Under the pieces are notes generated by a model. That model saw only the letters and a program-made list of their open reading frames with translations. It was not told the origin of the DNA and made no database searches. Source: Pseudomonas vlassakiae (GTDB lineage: Bacteria; Pseudomonadota; Gammaproteobacteria; Pseudomonadales; Pseudomonadaceae). Taken from it: a DNA stretch of 64,000 nucleotides. Each line of letters opens with the position of its first letter. Position 1 is the first letter of the stretch. The DNA is taken from the NCBI RefSeq assembly GCF_014269035.2, contig NZ_JABWRP020000017.1, positions 1-64,000 on the forward strand, given 5' to 3'. Positions 26,936 through 36,744 of this stretch are shown in pieces. Position numbers and translations under genes: made by a program.

Positions 26936-28984
26936 ATGGCGAGTCTGATCAATATTGGTATGTCGGGGCTTGGCGCCGCGCAGTCGGGGATGTACACCCT
27001 CGGTAACAACATTGCCAACGCCGATGTCGAGAGCTACTCGCGCCAGCAGAACGTGCAGAAGACCAAGGGCGGCCAGCAGGTCGGCCAGGTGTTCATCGGC
27101 ACCGGCACCACCCTGGCCGACGTGCGCCGGGTGTACAACGCGTTCCTCGAGAACCAGCTGCGCACCACGACCTCGCTGAGCAGCGACGCCACTTCCTACC
27201 TGAACCAGATCACCCCGCTGGACACCGCGCTGTCGAGCAGCGACACCGGTATCACCGCCGCGCTGCAGAGCTTCTTCAGTGCCCTGCAGGACGCCTCGGC
27301 CAAGCCGACCGAAGACGCTTCGCGCCAGCTGTTGCTGACCAGCGCCCAGTCCCTGGCCAAGCGTTTCAACACCCTGTCCTCGCAGCTCAACCAGCAGAAC
27401 AGCAACATCAACAGCAACATGGCCTCGATTGCCGAACAGGTCAATGCGCTGTCCAAGACCATCGCCGACCTGAACGGCCAGATCTCCAAGGTAGGCGCGG
27501 TGACCGGCCAGCCCAACGACCTGCTCGACCAGCGCGACGGCGCGGTGCGCAAGCTGTCGGCGCTGATCGGGGCCGACGTGGTCGAGCAGAAGAACGGCAA
27601 CTACGACATCTACCTGAAGAACGGCCAGGCCCTGGTGCTGGGCAACACCACCCAGACCATCGGCGTCGAGGCAAGCGCCACCGACCCGACCCGCATGAGC
27701 CTGATCCTCAACCGCGGCTCGACCAAGATGGACATCACCAACAGCACCTCCGGTGGTGAGCTTGGCGGGCTGATCCGCTACCGCAAGGACACCCTGGACC
27801 CAGCGCTCAACGAGCTCGGCCGGGTGGCGCTGGTGGTGGCCGATGCCATCAACAGCCAGCTGGCACAGGGTATCGACAAGAACGGTGAGTTCGGCTCGGC
27901 AATGTTCGCCGACATCAACAGTGCCGCCGCCATCGGCCAGCGCAGCATCGCCAAGTCCGGCAACAGCGCAGGTTCCGGCAACCTCGACGTGACCATCAAG
28001 GACACGGGCAAGCTGACCACCAGCGACTACCAGGTCACCTTCACCAGCGACAAGCAGTACACCGTGCGCAAGCTGCCAGACGGCACCGACATGGGCAGCT
28101 ACAGCCTGGACGATGACCCGGCACCGGTCATCGATGGCTTCAGCCTGTCGCTCAATGGCGGTGCCCTGAGCGCCGGCGACAGCTTCAAGATCACCCCGAC
28201 GCGCAATGCCGCTGCCGGCATCGAAGCCACCCTGACCGATCCCAAGCGCCTGGCCATGGCCGCGCCGCTGACCGGTACCAGTGCCTCGGGCAACAAGGGC
28301 ACCGGCACCATCACCCAGCCGACCCTGACTTCCAAGCTGGATATCTATGATGCCGCCCAGCGTGCCGACCTGCAGACCGGCATCAAGTATTCGACCCCGG
28401 TCAAGCTGGTGTTCGGCGACGATACCGCCTCGCCGCAGGCGTACACCCTGTACGACTCGAAGGGCACGGCCATCGGCAGCGGCACCATCGTACCCGGCCA
28501 GGACAACAAGCTGCAGCTGTCGGTGCCCATGGTCGATGCCAGTGGCAACCCGATCATGGACGGCGCCACGCAGAAGACCTTTACCTTCGAGATGGATGTA
28601 TCCGGCTCGCCGAAGAATGGCGACAGCTTCACCGTGGCCATGACCGCATCCGGTTCTGCAGACAACCGCAACGCCCAATCGGTGCTTGACCTGCAGACCA
28701 AGTCCACGGTCGAGGTCGGAGCCGATGGCAAGGGCATCAGCTTCACCGACGCCTACGCCAAGCTGGTTTCCAATGTCGGCGGCAAGGCCGGCCAGGCGCA
28801 GATGGACAGCGATGCCACCGGCGCGCTGCACACCTCCGCCCTGGACAGCCGCAATGGGCTGTCGGGGGTGTCGGTCGATGAGGAGGCCGGCAACCTGATC
28901 AAGTTCCAGCAGTACTACACCGCGTCGTCGCAGATCATCAAGGCGGCCCAGGAAACCTTCGCCACCCTGATCAACAGTCTTTAA
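26936..28984 (+). CDS. flgK: Hook-filament junction protein 1, FlgK
   Basis: This 682-residue hook-associated protein begins MASLINIGMSGLGAAQSGM and has NNIANADVESYSRQQNVQ; the C-terminus (GNLIKFQQYYTASSQIIKAAQE) is the matching D0 helix. The large variable centre (about 330-600) is surface-exposed. Its chaperone FlgN is encoded at 15 kb. Confidence 0.96.
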   Translation: MASLINIGMSGLGAAQSGMYTLGNNIANADVESYSRQQNVQKTKGGQQVGQVFIGTGTTLADVRRVYNAFLENQLRTTTSLSSDATSYLNQITPLDTALSSSDTGITAALQSFFSALQDASAKPTEDASRQLLLTSAQSLAKRFNTLSSQLNQQNSNINSNMASIAEQVNALSKTIADLNGQISKVGAVTGQPNDLLDQRDGAVRKLSALIGADVVEQKNGNYDIYLKNGQALVLGNTTQTIGVEASATDPTRMSLILNRGSTKMDITNSTSGGELGGLIRYRKDTLDPALNELGRVALVVADAINSQLAQGIDKNGEFGSAMFADINSAAAIGQRSIAKSGNSAGSGNLDVTIKDTGKLTTSDYQVTFTSDKQYTVRKLPDGTDMGSYSLDDDPAPVIDGFSLSLNGGALSAGDSFKITPTRNAAAGIEATLTDPKRLAMAAPLTGTSASGNKGTGTITQPTLTSKLDIYDAAQRADLQTGIKYSTPVKLVFGDDTASPQAYTLYDSKGTAIGSGTIVPGQDNKLQLSVPMVDASGNPIMDGATQKTFTFEMDVSGSPKNGDSFTVAMTASGSADNRNAQSVLDLQTKSTVEVGADGKGISFTDAYAKLVSNVGGKAGQAQMDSDATGALHTSALDSRNGLSGVSVDEEAGNLIKFQQYYTASSQIIKAAQETFATLINSL

Positions 28985-28997
28985 GGAGCCGTAGATC

Positions 28998-30569
28998 GTG
29001 AGCGTACGCATCTCCACTTCGCAGTTCTACTCGACCACCCAATCCAACTATCAGAAGAATTTCGCCAATGTGGCGAAATCGCAGCAGGACGCCAGCGACA
29101 ATATCCGCGTGCGTTCCGCCAAGGACGACCCGGTTGGCGCGGCGCGCCTGCTGCAGCTCGAGCAGCAGCAGAACCTGCTCGATCAGTACAACGGCAATGT
29201 CACCAGCATTCGCAATGCCCTGGGTACTACCGAAAGCACCCTGAATGCCATCGGTACCATCCTGCAGCGGGTCAATGAACTGGCGGTCAGTTCCGGCAAC
29301 GCCGGCTTCACCGACGCCGACCGCAAGGCCAATGCCGCCGAGCTGGACTCGCTGGAGAAGCAGCTGTTCACCTTGATGAACAGCAGGGACGAGAATGGCA
29401 AGTACCTCTTCTCCGGCTCCAAGGGCGACACTCAGCCCTACGTGCGCAACGCTGACGGCACCTACACGTACCAGGGTGACCAGTCGCAGCTCAAGCTGCA
29501 GGTTGGCGACATGCTCAGCCTGGCCGCCAACGAGACCGGCTACGATGCCTTCGAGCAGGCCTTGAACACCAGCCGCAGTGAGACCCGCCTGACCGCACCG
29601 GCTACCGACGACGGGCGTGTCAGCCTGTCCAATGGCCAGGTATCGGGCAGTGCTACCTACAACGACCGCTTCCGCAGTGGCGAGCCTTACAGCATCGAAT
29701 TCACCAGCAGCACCGAATTCAAGATCACCGATGCCAGTGGCAACGACGTGACCCTCGAAGCGACCCAGGGCGGCAAGTTCGACCCCAAGGGGGAAAACAC
29801 CCAGATCTCCTTCCGGGGTGTCGACTTGCGCCTGGAAATCAGCTTCCAGGCAGGTGATTCGGCCGACCCGGACGCGGCCATCGCCGGTCACACTTTCAGC
29901 CTGTCTTCCAAGCCGGACCAGATCAGCGGGACGCGCAGCCCGGGCAACAGCTCATCGGCCCAGGTCACCGGGGCCACTGTAGTCGACCAGTCGGCGTACA
30001 AGGCCGCCTTCCCTGAAGGTGCGGTGCTCAAGTTCACCAGCGCCACCGATTTCGAGTTGTATGCGGCACCGGTCAGCGCCAACAGCAAGCCGATCTCCAC
30101 CGGTACCCTCAGTGGCACCACGGCCACGGCCATGGGCGTGCAGTTCGACCTCTCGGGCGCGCCGAACGCGGGTGATTCCTTCGCGGTCAAGGTCGACACC
30201 CACCAGACCCAGAACATCCTCGACACCATCGGCCAGTTGCGCGCCGCGCTGAACACGCCTGTCGACGGCGATCCGGCGGCCCGGCAGAACTTCAAGGCGG
30301 CGCTGGATTCGGCAATCGGCAACATCGCCAGCGCCAGCAACCAGGTGACAGCGTCGATCGCTTCGATCGGTGGCCGTGGCCAGGCGCTGGACGTGCAGGC
30401 GGAAACCAACTCGGCGTTGAGCGCAGAGAACACCAAGACCCAGAGTTCGATCCGCGAAAGCGACCCGGCCGAGGTGATGATCCGCCTGACCATGCAGACC
30501 AACATGCTGCAGGCCTCGCTGCAGGCTTATGCCAAGGTCGCCGGCCTGTCGCTGATCAACTACATGTGA
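28998..30569 (+). CDS. flgL: Hook-filament junction protein 3, FlgL
   Basis: This 523-residue flagellin-like junction protein starts with GTG (MSVRISTSQFYSTTQSNYQ), preceded by AAGGAG. Helical ends (RSAKDDPVGAARLLQLEQQQ; SDPAEVMIRLTMQTNMLQASL) match flagellin D0/D1. The middle is expanded (about 170-400) compared with short FlgL proteins. A T8 terminator follows. Confidence 0.95.
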   Translation: MSVRISTSQFYSTTQSNYQKNFANVAKSQQDASDNIRVRSAKDDPVGAARLLQLEQQQNLLDQYNGNVTSIRNALGTTESTLNAIGTILQRVNELAVSSGNAGFTDADRKANAAELDSLEKQLFTLMNSRDENGKYLFSGSKGDTQPYVRNADGTYTYQGDQSQLKLQVGDMLSLAANETGYDAFEQALNTSRSETRLTAPATDDGRVSLSNGQVSGSATYNDRFRSGEPYSIEFTSSTEFKITDASGNDVTLEATQGGKFDPKGENTQISFRGVDLRLEISFQAGDSADPDAAIAGHTFSLSSKPDQISGTRSPGNSSSAQVTGATVVDQSAYKAAFPEGAVLKFTSATDFELYAAPVSANSKPISTGTLSGTTATAMGVQFDLSGAPNAGDSFAVKVDTHQTQNILDTIGQLRAALNTPVDGDPAARQNFKAALDSAIGNIASASNQVTASIASIGGRGQALDVQAETNSALSAENTKTQSSIRESDPAEVMIRLTMQTNMLQASLQAYAKVAGLSLINYM

Positions 30570-30592
30570 TCACGCTTCTGGCGTAGTCCACC

Positions 30593-30629
30593 GTGCGCCG
30601 CCACCGTCAGGTGCGGCGCACATTTTTTT
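30593..30629 (+). terminator. Rho-independent terminator after flgL
   Basis: A GTGCGCCGC/GCGGCGCAC stem is followed by ATTTTTTTT. The T tract ends only 15 bases before the next start codon. Confidence 0.85.
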
Positions 30630-30644
30630 TGCAAGGTCGTCACC

Positions 30645-33600
30645 GTGAACGAAAAGCCGCTCGTCAGTATCGTCATTCCTGCCTTCAATCCCCGGTTCTT
30701 CGCCATGGCCCTGCACAGTGCCCTGGGCCAGACCTATGACGCCCTCGAAGTGCTGGTCTGCGACGACAGCGAGGGTGACGAGATCGAGGCGATCGTCAAC
30801 GCCATAGACGCCGAGCCTCGCCTGCGCTATGTGCGCAACGTCCGGCGCCTGGGGTTCGTCGGCAATCTCGTGCAGGCGGTCGGGCAGGCGCGTGGCGAGC
30901 TGGTGAAGGTGCTATGCGACGATGACCGCCTGTTCCCGCAGTGCCTGGCACATCAGGTCCAGGCGCTGCAGGGTCACGAGGAAGTCGGCCTGGTGCTGTC
31001 GCAACGGGTGCTGTGCGACGAGAACAATTTCATCCTGCCGATGCGCATTGCCAATGCGCGCTTCGCCAACGTCGACAGCCTGTTCAAGGGCGAAGACATG
31101 CTGGCGATGCTCGACGGCCGGCCAGTGAACTTCCTCGGCAACTTCTCGGCTGCGCTGATGCGCCGCGAGCAGGCGCTGCAGTGGCTGCAAGCGCTGACCG
31201 GCGATGGCCTGAGCTTTGTCGCGCTGCTTGACCTTGCGCTGTTCGCCTGCCTGATGCGCCGTGGCAACATGATCATGCTCAGCGAGCCCGGCCTGATCGA
31301 GCGCCTGCATCCGCAGCGCCTGAGCAAGCAGGATGCGGTGGTGCAAGGGGCGCCGCAGGAATGGCGCTGGATGATGCAGATGCTCGCCGCACGCAGCGGT
31401 GAAGCGGCACCGGCCAGCGGCTGGGTGCGCTATGTACCGCTGACCGAGGCGCAGGAGCAGCCGCGCCAGTGGCAGGAATTATGTGTGGCGCGGATCATCA
31501 GCAACTGGCAGACCCGCCTGGGCGGCCGGGTCGGTAGTGACTGCGAGAGCTATGCCGAGCTGTACCAGCAATGGCTGGCGGCGCGCCGCTTCAGTGACGT
31601 GCAGCGCGGCCTGCTGCCGCAGGCGATCGCCGCCTGGCCGCAGCAGCCGCGCATCGTGCCGCTGGTGCTGGATGTCGCAAGCGATGCCGGGGCGCTGGAG
31701 CAGACCCTGCAAAGCCTGGCACGGCAGTTGTACCCGGTGCACGCCTGCGTGGTCCTGAGCGATACCGCGCCCGCCAGCACGCTAGCGCTGGTGCAGCAAC
31801 CGCTGCAGGCCGACTGGCCGCAGCAGCTCAACCAGCTGCTGGCCTCGCTGCAGGATGCCGACTGGGTCTACCTGCTGCGCGCTGGCGACCGCCTGAGCGA
31901 GTCGGCCACGTTGCTGCTGGCCGAGCGCGCGGCCGTGTTCCCGAGCCTGGCCTGTGCCTACAGTGACGAAGGGGCCTGGCTGGATGGCTTGCCGGGTGAG
32001 CCGGTCTTCAAGCCGGACTTCAACCTCGATCTGCTGCGCAGCTACCCCTACGTTGGCCGTACCCTGGCCTTTGCCCGCGAGGCGATTCTCGACCTGGGCG
32101 GCTTCGATGCCGGCTTCACCGAGCTGGCACCGCATGACCTGCTCTGGCGCCTGGTCGAGACCCGCGGCCCGCAGGTCATCGAACACATTGCCGAAATCCA
32201 GGTGCAGTCGAGCTTGAGCTTTGCGCAGTGGTTGTCGCTGCCTGAGGTGATCGCCCAGAGTGAGGCGGTGCTTGCCGCGCACCTGCGGCGCCTGGGTGTG
32301 GCGCACCGCATTCAGCACGATGACCTGGCGCTGCTCAATCGCGTCCACTACCTGCACGGCGACACCCCTTTGACCTCGATCATCGTCCCGGTGGGCCGCG
32401 ACCTGGCCAGCTTGCAGTCGTGCGTCGAAGGCCTGATCGAGCGTACCGCCCAAGGGCGATACGAAGTGCTGATGGTGGCGGGGGCTGCCGCCGAGGGTGA
32501 CATGGCAGCCTGGCTGCAGGCCATGGACGAGCTGGGTGCCGACATGCTGCGGGTGATCCGCAGCCCTGGCGATTCCCGCATCCAGTTGATCGACGCTGCC
32601 GCCGCGCAGGCGCGTGGTGACTACCTGCTGTTGCTCGACCCCAGCGTGCAGGTGCTCGACGGCCATTGGCTGGACGAGATGCTGCAGCACGCTCAGCGCC
32701 CGGAAGTGGCGGTGGTCGGTGCCCGGCTGGTCGATGGCCAGGGGCGGGTGGTCGAGGCGGGCTGGGTGCTGGGGGCGTCCAGCGTGGCCGGCCCGGCGTT
32801 TACCGGCGAGGATATGCAGTCGCGCGGCTACCTGCAGCGCTTGCAGGTGGTACAGAACTGGAGCGCCGTCGGCGGTGCCTGCCTGATGGTGCGCAAGCGC
32901 GTCTTCGACGACCTCGGTGGCTTGGCTGCGCAGCCGCTCGGCCAGGGCATGGCTGAGCTCGACCTGTGCCTGCGTGCTGGTGCCCAGGGCTATCTGGTGG
33001 TGGGCACGCCGTATGCCACCCTGCTCAAGCGCGAGGTGCCGGCCGAGTCCGACGGCCTCGACCGGCAAGTGCTGCTGGAACAGCAACAGGTGTTCTGCGA
33101 GCGTTGGCTGAGCAAGGTGATCCGTGACCCGGCCTACAACCCGAACCTTGGGCTGGCTGCCGCCGACTTCAGCCTCGAACCGAGCCTGCGCGGCAGCTGG
33201 AGCCCGCTGTGCGCCCGTGCCCTGCCGTCGGTGCTGGGCTTGCCGATCAACGACAGCGCCGTTGGCCACTACCGTGTCGAGCAGCCGTTCAAGCAGCTGG
33301 AAGCGGCCGGGCGTGTAGTCGGACGGGTAGTCTACGAGTCGCCGACCGTGGTCCAGTTGGCACGCATGGACCCGGATGTGATCATCCTGCAATTGCGGCA
33401 CAACGATGACTCGGTCCGCGACATCGAGCGCATCGCCCGTTTTTCCAATGCCCGACGCATCTTCGAGATCGACGACTACGTGCTCAGCGCCCCGCAGAAG
33501 AACACCCATGCGCGTAACAAGCCGGCCGACATCGAGCAGCACCTGCGCCGCGGCATCAGCCTGTGCGACCGTGTCGTGGTGACCACCCAGGCGCTCGCCA

Positions 33601-34211
33601 ATGCGTTGTCGGACATGCACCACGACATCCGCGTGGTGCCGAACATGCTCGCTCCGCACCTGTGGACCCAGCTGCCGGCCAGCCGCCGGGGCACCTCGAG
33701 CAAGCCGCGGGTGGGCTGGGGAGGGGGCACCAGCCACAGTGGCGACCTGGAAATCATCGCCGACGTGGTGCGCGAGCTGGCCGACGAGGTGGAGTGGGTG
33801 TTCTTCGGTATGTGCCCGGATGTGCTCAGGCCGTACATCCACGAATACCACCCGGGCGTTCCGCTGGCGCTGTACCCGGCCAAGCTGGCCAGCCTCAACC
33901 TCGACCTGGCCCTGGCGCCGCTGGAGTTCCACATCTTCAACGACTGCAAGAGCAACCTGCGCTTGCTGGAATACGGTGCCTGCGGCTATCCGACCATCTG
34001 CACCGACACCGAGGCCTACCGTGGCTACCTGCCCTGCACGCGGGTCTATGGCAATGGCACCGAGGAATGGCTGCGGGCGATCCGTTCGCACCTGGCCGAC
34101 CCGGTGGCCAGCTACCGCATGGGTGACGAGTTGCGCGAGGCGGTGATGCGCGACTTCGTGTTGCGCGACGACAACCTGCGCCACTGGGAGTGGGGCTGGC
34201 TGGCCGACTGA
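30645..34211 (+). CDS. Giant multidomain glycosyltransferase, probable flagellin glycosyltransferase (Fgt1-like)
   Basis: This 1188-residue cytoplasmic protein chains several sugar-transferase modules. An N-terminal GT2 domain (about 5-230, PLVSIVIPAFNPR, with the metal motif LCDDDR) is followed by a second GT2-like module (about 335-560, degenerate LLRAGDR), a third (about 575-800, LLLLDPS in place of DxD), and a C-terminal GT-B-like domain (about 860-1188, with KPRVGWGGGTSHSGDLE and SNLRLLEYGACGYPTI). Size, order and place next to fliC match Fgt1 of the P. syringae flagellin glycosylation island. GTG start. It is flanked by its own terminators, so it is probably monocistronic. The transferred sugar is not known. 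Confidence 0.82.
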   Translation: MNEKPLVSIVIPAFNPRFFAMALHSALGQTYDALEVLVCDDSEGDEIEAIVNAIDAEPRLRYVRNVRRLGFVGNLVQAVGQARGELVKVLCDDDRLFPQCLAHQVQALQGHEEVGLVLSQRVLCDENNFILPMRIANARFANVDSLFKGEDMLAMLDGRPVNFLGNFSAALMRREQALQWLQALTGDGLSFVALLDLALFACLMRRGNMIMLSEPGLIERLHPQRLSKQDAVVQGAPQEWRWMMQMLAARSGEAAPASGWVRYVPLTEAQEQPRQWQELCVARIISNWQTRLGGRVGSDCESYAELYQQWLAARRFSDVQRGLLPQAIAAWPQQPRIVPLVLDVASDAGALEQTLQSLARQLYPVHACVVLSDTAPASTLALVQQPLQADWPQQLNQLLASLQDADWVYLLRAGDRLSESATLLLAERAAVFPSLACAYSDEGAWLDGLPGEPVFKPDFNLDLLRSYPYVGRTLAFAREAILDLGGFDAGFTELAPHDLLWRLVETRGPQVIEHIAEIQVQSSLSFAQWLSLPEVIAQSEAVLAAHLRRLGVAHRIQHDDLALLNRVHYLHGDTPLTSIIVPVGRDLASLQSCVEGLIERTAQGRYEVLMVAGAAAEGDMAAWLQAMDELGADMLRVIRSPGDSRIQLIDAAAAQARGDYLLLLDPSVQVLDGHWLDEMLQHAQRPEVAVVGARLVDGQGRVVEAGWVLGASSVAGPAFTGEDMQSRGYLQRLQVVQNWSAVGGACLMVRKRVFDDLGGLAAQPLGQGMAELDLCLRAGAQGYLVVGTPYATLLKREVPAESDGLDRQVLLEQQQVFCERWLSKVIRDPAYNPNLGLAAADFSLEPSLRGSWSPLCARALPSVLGLPINDSAVGHYRVEQPFKQLEAAGRVVGRVVYESPTVVQLARMDPDVIILQLRHNDDSVRDIERIARFSNARRIFEIDDYVLSAPQKNTHARNKPADIEQHLRRGISLCDRVVVTTQALANALSDMHHDIRVVPNMLAPHLWTQLPASRRGTSSKPRVGWGGGTSHSGDLEIIADVVRELADEVEWVFFGMCPDVLRPYIHEYHPGVPLALYPAKLASLNLDLALAPLEFHIFNDCKSNLRLLEYGACGYPTICTDTEAYRGYLPCTRVYGNGTEEWLRAIRSHLADPVASYRMGDELREAVMRDFVLRDDNLRHWEWGWLAD

Positions 34212-34230
34212 TAGACGCCAAAGAACTTTC

Positions 34231-34257
34231 GGGGCCGCCAAGCGGCCCCTTTATTTT
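34231..34257 (+). terminator. Rho-independent terminator
   Basis: GGGGCCG, five-base loop, CGGCCCC, then TTTATTTTT, just after the first giant glycosyltransferase. Confidence 0.88.
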
Positions 34258-34349
34258 TCAGATTGGCGCATTTCCTGCAGTAGCCCTCGATATCGCCATA
34301 AATCCTTCGCCCTGGCGTTGCCGGGGGCGCGAAGTACATGAGGAAATCG

Positions 34350-35123
34350 ATGAAGGCAGTCATTCTGGCGGGTGGGCTCGGTACGCGGATCAGCGAAGAG
34401 TCGCATCTGAAGCCCAAACCGATGATCGAAATCGGTGGCAAGCCAATTCTTTGGCACATCATGAAGCAGTATTCGGCGCACGGTATCCACGACTTCGTGA
34501 TCTGCCTGGGCTACAAGGGCTACGCGATCAAGGATTTCTTCGCCAACTACTTCCTGCACACCTCCGACGTCACCTTCGACATGCGTGCCAACCGCATGGA
34601 TGTCCATCAGAACTACAGCGAGCCATGGCGCGTGACACTGGTCGACACCGGCGAGGAGACCATGACCGGCGGCCGGCTTCGCCGCGCGGCCCGTTACCTG
34701 GAAGGTGAAAAGGCGTTCTGCTTCACCTACGGCGACGGGGTTTCCGACATCGACATCAGTGCGCTGGTCGACTTCCATCATGCCCACGGCCGGTTCGCCA
34801 CGGTCACCGCCGTGCAGCCGCCGGGGCGTTATGGCGCCCTGCAGCGCGACGGTGACCAGGTGCTGGGCTTTACCGAAAAACCACGCGGCGATGGCGGCTG
34901 GATCAACGGCGGGTTCTTCGTGCTGTCTCCTGAGGTGCTGCCCTATATCGACGGCGACGCCACCTCTTGGGAAGCCGAGCCGCTGTCGCGGTTGGCCAGC
35001 GAGGGGCAGTTGCATGCCTTCGCCCATGAAGGTTTCTGGCATCCGATGGACACCCTGCGCGACAAGAATCACCTCGAACAGCTGTGGAGCAGCGGGGAGG
35101 CACCATGGAAGCAGTGGGCCTGA
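34350..35123 (+). CDS. rfbF: Glucose-1-phosphate cytidylyltransferase
   Basis: This 257-residue nucleotidyltransferase makes CDP-glucose from CTP and glucose-1-phosphate. It begins MKAVILAGGLGTRISEES with KPKPMIEIGGKPI, the sugar-pyrophosphorylase signature; FTYGDGVSDID and the GFWHPMDTLRDKNHLEQLW ending are typical of RfbF. The ATG at 34350 follows GAGGAAATCG; an ATG four codons earlier is less suited. It is the first step of the CDP-deoxyhexose route and overlaps rfbG, the second step, by 19 bases. Confidence 0.94.
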   Translation: MKAVILAGGLGTRISEESHLKPKPMIEIGGKPILWHIMKQYSAHGIHDFVICLGYKGYAIKDFFANYFLHTSDVTFDMRANRMDVHQNYSEPWRVTLVDTGEETMTGGRLRRAARYLEGEKAFCFTYGDGVSDIDISALVDFHHAHGRFATVTAVQPPGRYGALQRDGDQVLGFTEKPRGDGGWINGGFFVLSPEVLPYIDGDATSWEAEPLSRLASEGQLHAFAHEGFWHPMDTLRDKNHLEQLWSSGEAPWKQWA

Positions 35124-36187
35124 GCCCTGCGTTCTGGGCTGGCAAGCGCGTCCTGGTCACGGGCCACACCGGCTTCAAGGGCAGCTGGCTGGTGCTCTGG
35201 CTGCAGAGCCTGGGGGCCAAGGTGACCGGTTTCGCCCTGGATCCGTCGACCGAGCCGAGCCTGTTCGAACTGGCCCGGGTCGGCGAGGGCATCGATGACC
35301 GCCGTGGCGACGTACGTGATCTGGGCGTGTTGCTGGAACTGATCGCCGAGGTGCAGCCGGAAATCGTCCTGCACCTGGCGGCCCAGCCGCTGGTCCGGGA
35401 GGGCTACCGGGACCCGCTGGGGACCTACTCCACCAATGTCATGGGTACCCTCAACCTGCTGGAGGCGATCCGCCAGGTCGGGGGGGTGCGTGCCTGCGTG
35501 GTGGTCACCACCGACAAGGTCTACGCCAACCAGGAATGGGCCTGGCCCTATCGCGAGAACGAAGCGTTGGGCGGGCACGATCCCTATAGCAGCAGCAAGG
35601 CCTGCTGCGAGCTGCTGGCCCAGTCCTACGCGGCTTCGTTCTTTCCACTCGATAAGCATGCCGAGCACGGCCTGAGCCTGGCCACCGCCCGCGCCGGCAA
35701 TGTGCTGGGCGGCGGCGACTTCTCCCCTGAGCGGCTGATCCCCGATGTGCTCAAGGCGTGGTCCGCCGGGGAGCCGGTGACGCTGCGCCTGCCCCAGGCG
35801 GTACGCCCCTGGCAGCACGCCCTGGAGCCGCTGGCTGGTTACCTGGCGCTGGCGGCTGGCCTGTATCAGCAAGGCCCGCGCTTTGCCGGCGCGTGGAATT
35901 TCGGCCCCGGTGACGACGACATGTGCAGTGTCGGCGAGGTCGTCCAGTTGCTCGCCGGGCAATGGCCGCAGGCGCCGGGGGTGGAACTGCAGAAAAGCGA
36001 GATGCACGAAGCCGGGCTGCTGCGCCTGGACAGCTCGCGCGCACGCCAGCTGCTTGGCTGGCGCCCGCGCTGGACACTCGGCGAATGCCTGGAGCAAACC
36101 CTGAACTGGCACCTGGCCTGGCGCAAGGGCATGGACATGCGCGCGGTCTGCCTGACCCAGCTGAGCCTTTACCAGGAGTCGCTGTGA
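35105..36187 (+). CDS. rfbG: CDP-glucose 4,6-dehydratase
   Basis: This 360-residue extended short-chain dehydrogenase turns CDP-glucose into CDP-4-keto-6-deoxyglucose. The NAD motif VTGHTGFKGSW lies near residues 20-30, HLAAQPLVREGY is the dehydratase signature, and the catalytic YSSSK lies near residue 160. The ATG at 35105 has GGGGAGG ahead and lies inside rfbF's end. Its product would feed the epimerase and C-methyltransferase that follow. Confidence 0.94.
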   Translation: MEAVGLSPAFWAGKRVLVTGHTGFKGSWLVLWLQSLGAKVTGFALDPSTEPSLFELARVGEGIDDRRGDVRDLGVLLELIAEVQPEIVLHLAAQPLVREGYRDPLGTYSTNVMGTLNLLEAIRQVGGVRACVVVTTDKVYANQEWAWPYRENEALGGHDPYSSSKACCELLAQSYAASFFPLDKHAEHGLSLATARAGNVLGGGDFSPERLIPDVLKAWSAGEPVTLRLPQAVRPWQHALEPLAGYLALAAGLYQQGPRFAGAWNFGPGDDDMCSVGEVVQLLAGQWPQAPGVELQKSEMHEAGLLRLDSSRARQLLGWRPRWTLGECLEQTLNWHLAWRKGMDMRAVCLTQLSLYQESL

Positions 36188-36744
36188 GTCAGTACAGCTT
36201 GCATGCCTTGCCGCTGTCGGGCCTTGCCCGCATCGAGCACCGCCGCGCTGAAGACGCCCGTGGCGCCTTCTCGCGGTTGTATTGCGAAGACAGCCTGGAG
36301 CGCTTCGGCGCGCCGTTCCACATCCGCCAGATCAACCGTTCGCTGACCCGCCAGCGTGGCAGCGTGCGTGGCCTGCACTACCAGGCCGGACCGCAGCCGG
36401 AGAGCAAGTACATCACCTGCCTGCGCGGTGAGGTATGGGACGTGGTAGTCGACCTGCGCGCCGGTTCGCCGACGTTCCTGCATTGGCACGCCGAGCATCT
36501 GCAGGCCGGCGACGCGAGCAGCCTGCTGGTGCCGGCAGGCTTCGCCCACGGCTTCCAGGCCCTGAGCGACGATGCCGAGCTGCTGTACCTGCACAGCGCC
36601 GACTATGCCCCCGAGCATGAGGGCGGGCTGTCGGTGTTCGACCCGCGCCTGGCGATCGCCTGGCCGTTGCCCGTGATCAACCTCTCGGCCCGGGATGAGC
36701 TGCATCCTTGGCTGGACGACTGCTTTACCGGAGTGACCGTATGA
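36184..36744 (+). CDS. dTDP-4-dehydrorhamnose 3,5-epimerase-family sugar epimerase (RmlC-like)
   Basis: This 186-residue cupin resembles RmlC. It carries QINRSLTRQRGSVRGLHYQ with the catalytic His, SKYITCLRGEVWDVVVDLR, and PAGFAHGFQAL. GTG overlaps the rfbG stop as GTGA, so translation is coupled. With CDP-4-keto-6-deoxyglucose as the likely substrate it would epimerise C3 and/or C5. Whether it acts on one or both positions cannot be read by eye. Being in a CDP-sugar operon with no dTDP-sugar genes, it probably does not serve L-rhamnose synthesis. Confidence 0.85.
   Translation: MSQYSLHALPLSGLARIEHRRAEDARGAFSRLYCEDSLERFGAPFHIRQINRSLTRQRGSVRGLHYQAGPQPESKYITCLRGEVWDVVVDLRAGSPTFLHWHAEHLQAGDASSLLVPAGFAHGFQALSDDAELLYLHSADYAPEHEGGLSVFDPRLAIAWPLPVINLSARDELHPWLDDCFTGVTV

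Noticed and set aside
25352..29017. A 1221-codon open frame on the minus strand across flgI, flgJ and flgK
   Set aside because: It is antisense to three well-supported flagellar genes, has low-complexity Gly/Val/Arg/His content typical of high-GC shadow frames, and has no ribosome site or known domain.
31782..34241. An 819-codon minus-strand frame opposite the first giant glycosyltransferase
   Set aside because: Composition (His/Gln/Arg-rich, no domain) marks it as a shadow of the glycosyltransferase, whose modules are clear.
36184..36744. Epimerase as part of L-rhamnose (dTDP) synthesis
   Set aside because: No rmlA, rmlB or rmlD lies nearby, while rfbF and rfbG immediately upstream commit to CDP sugars.
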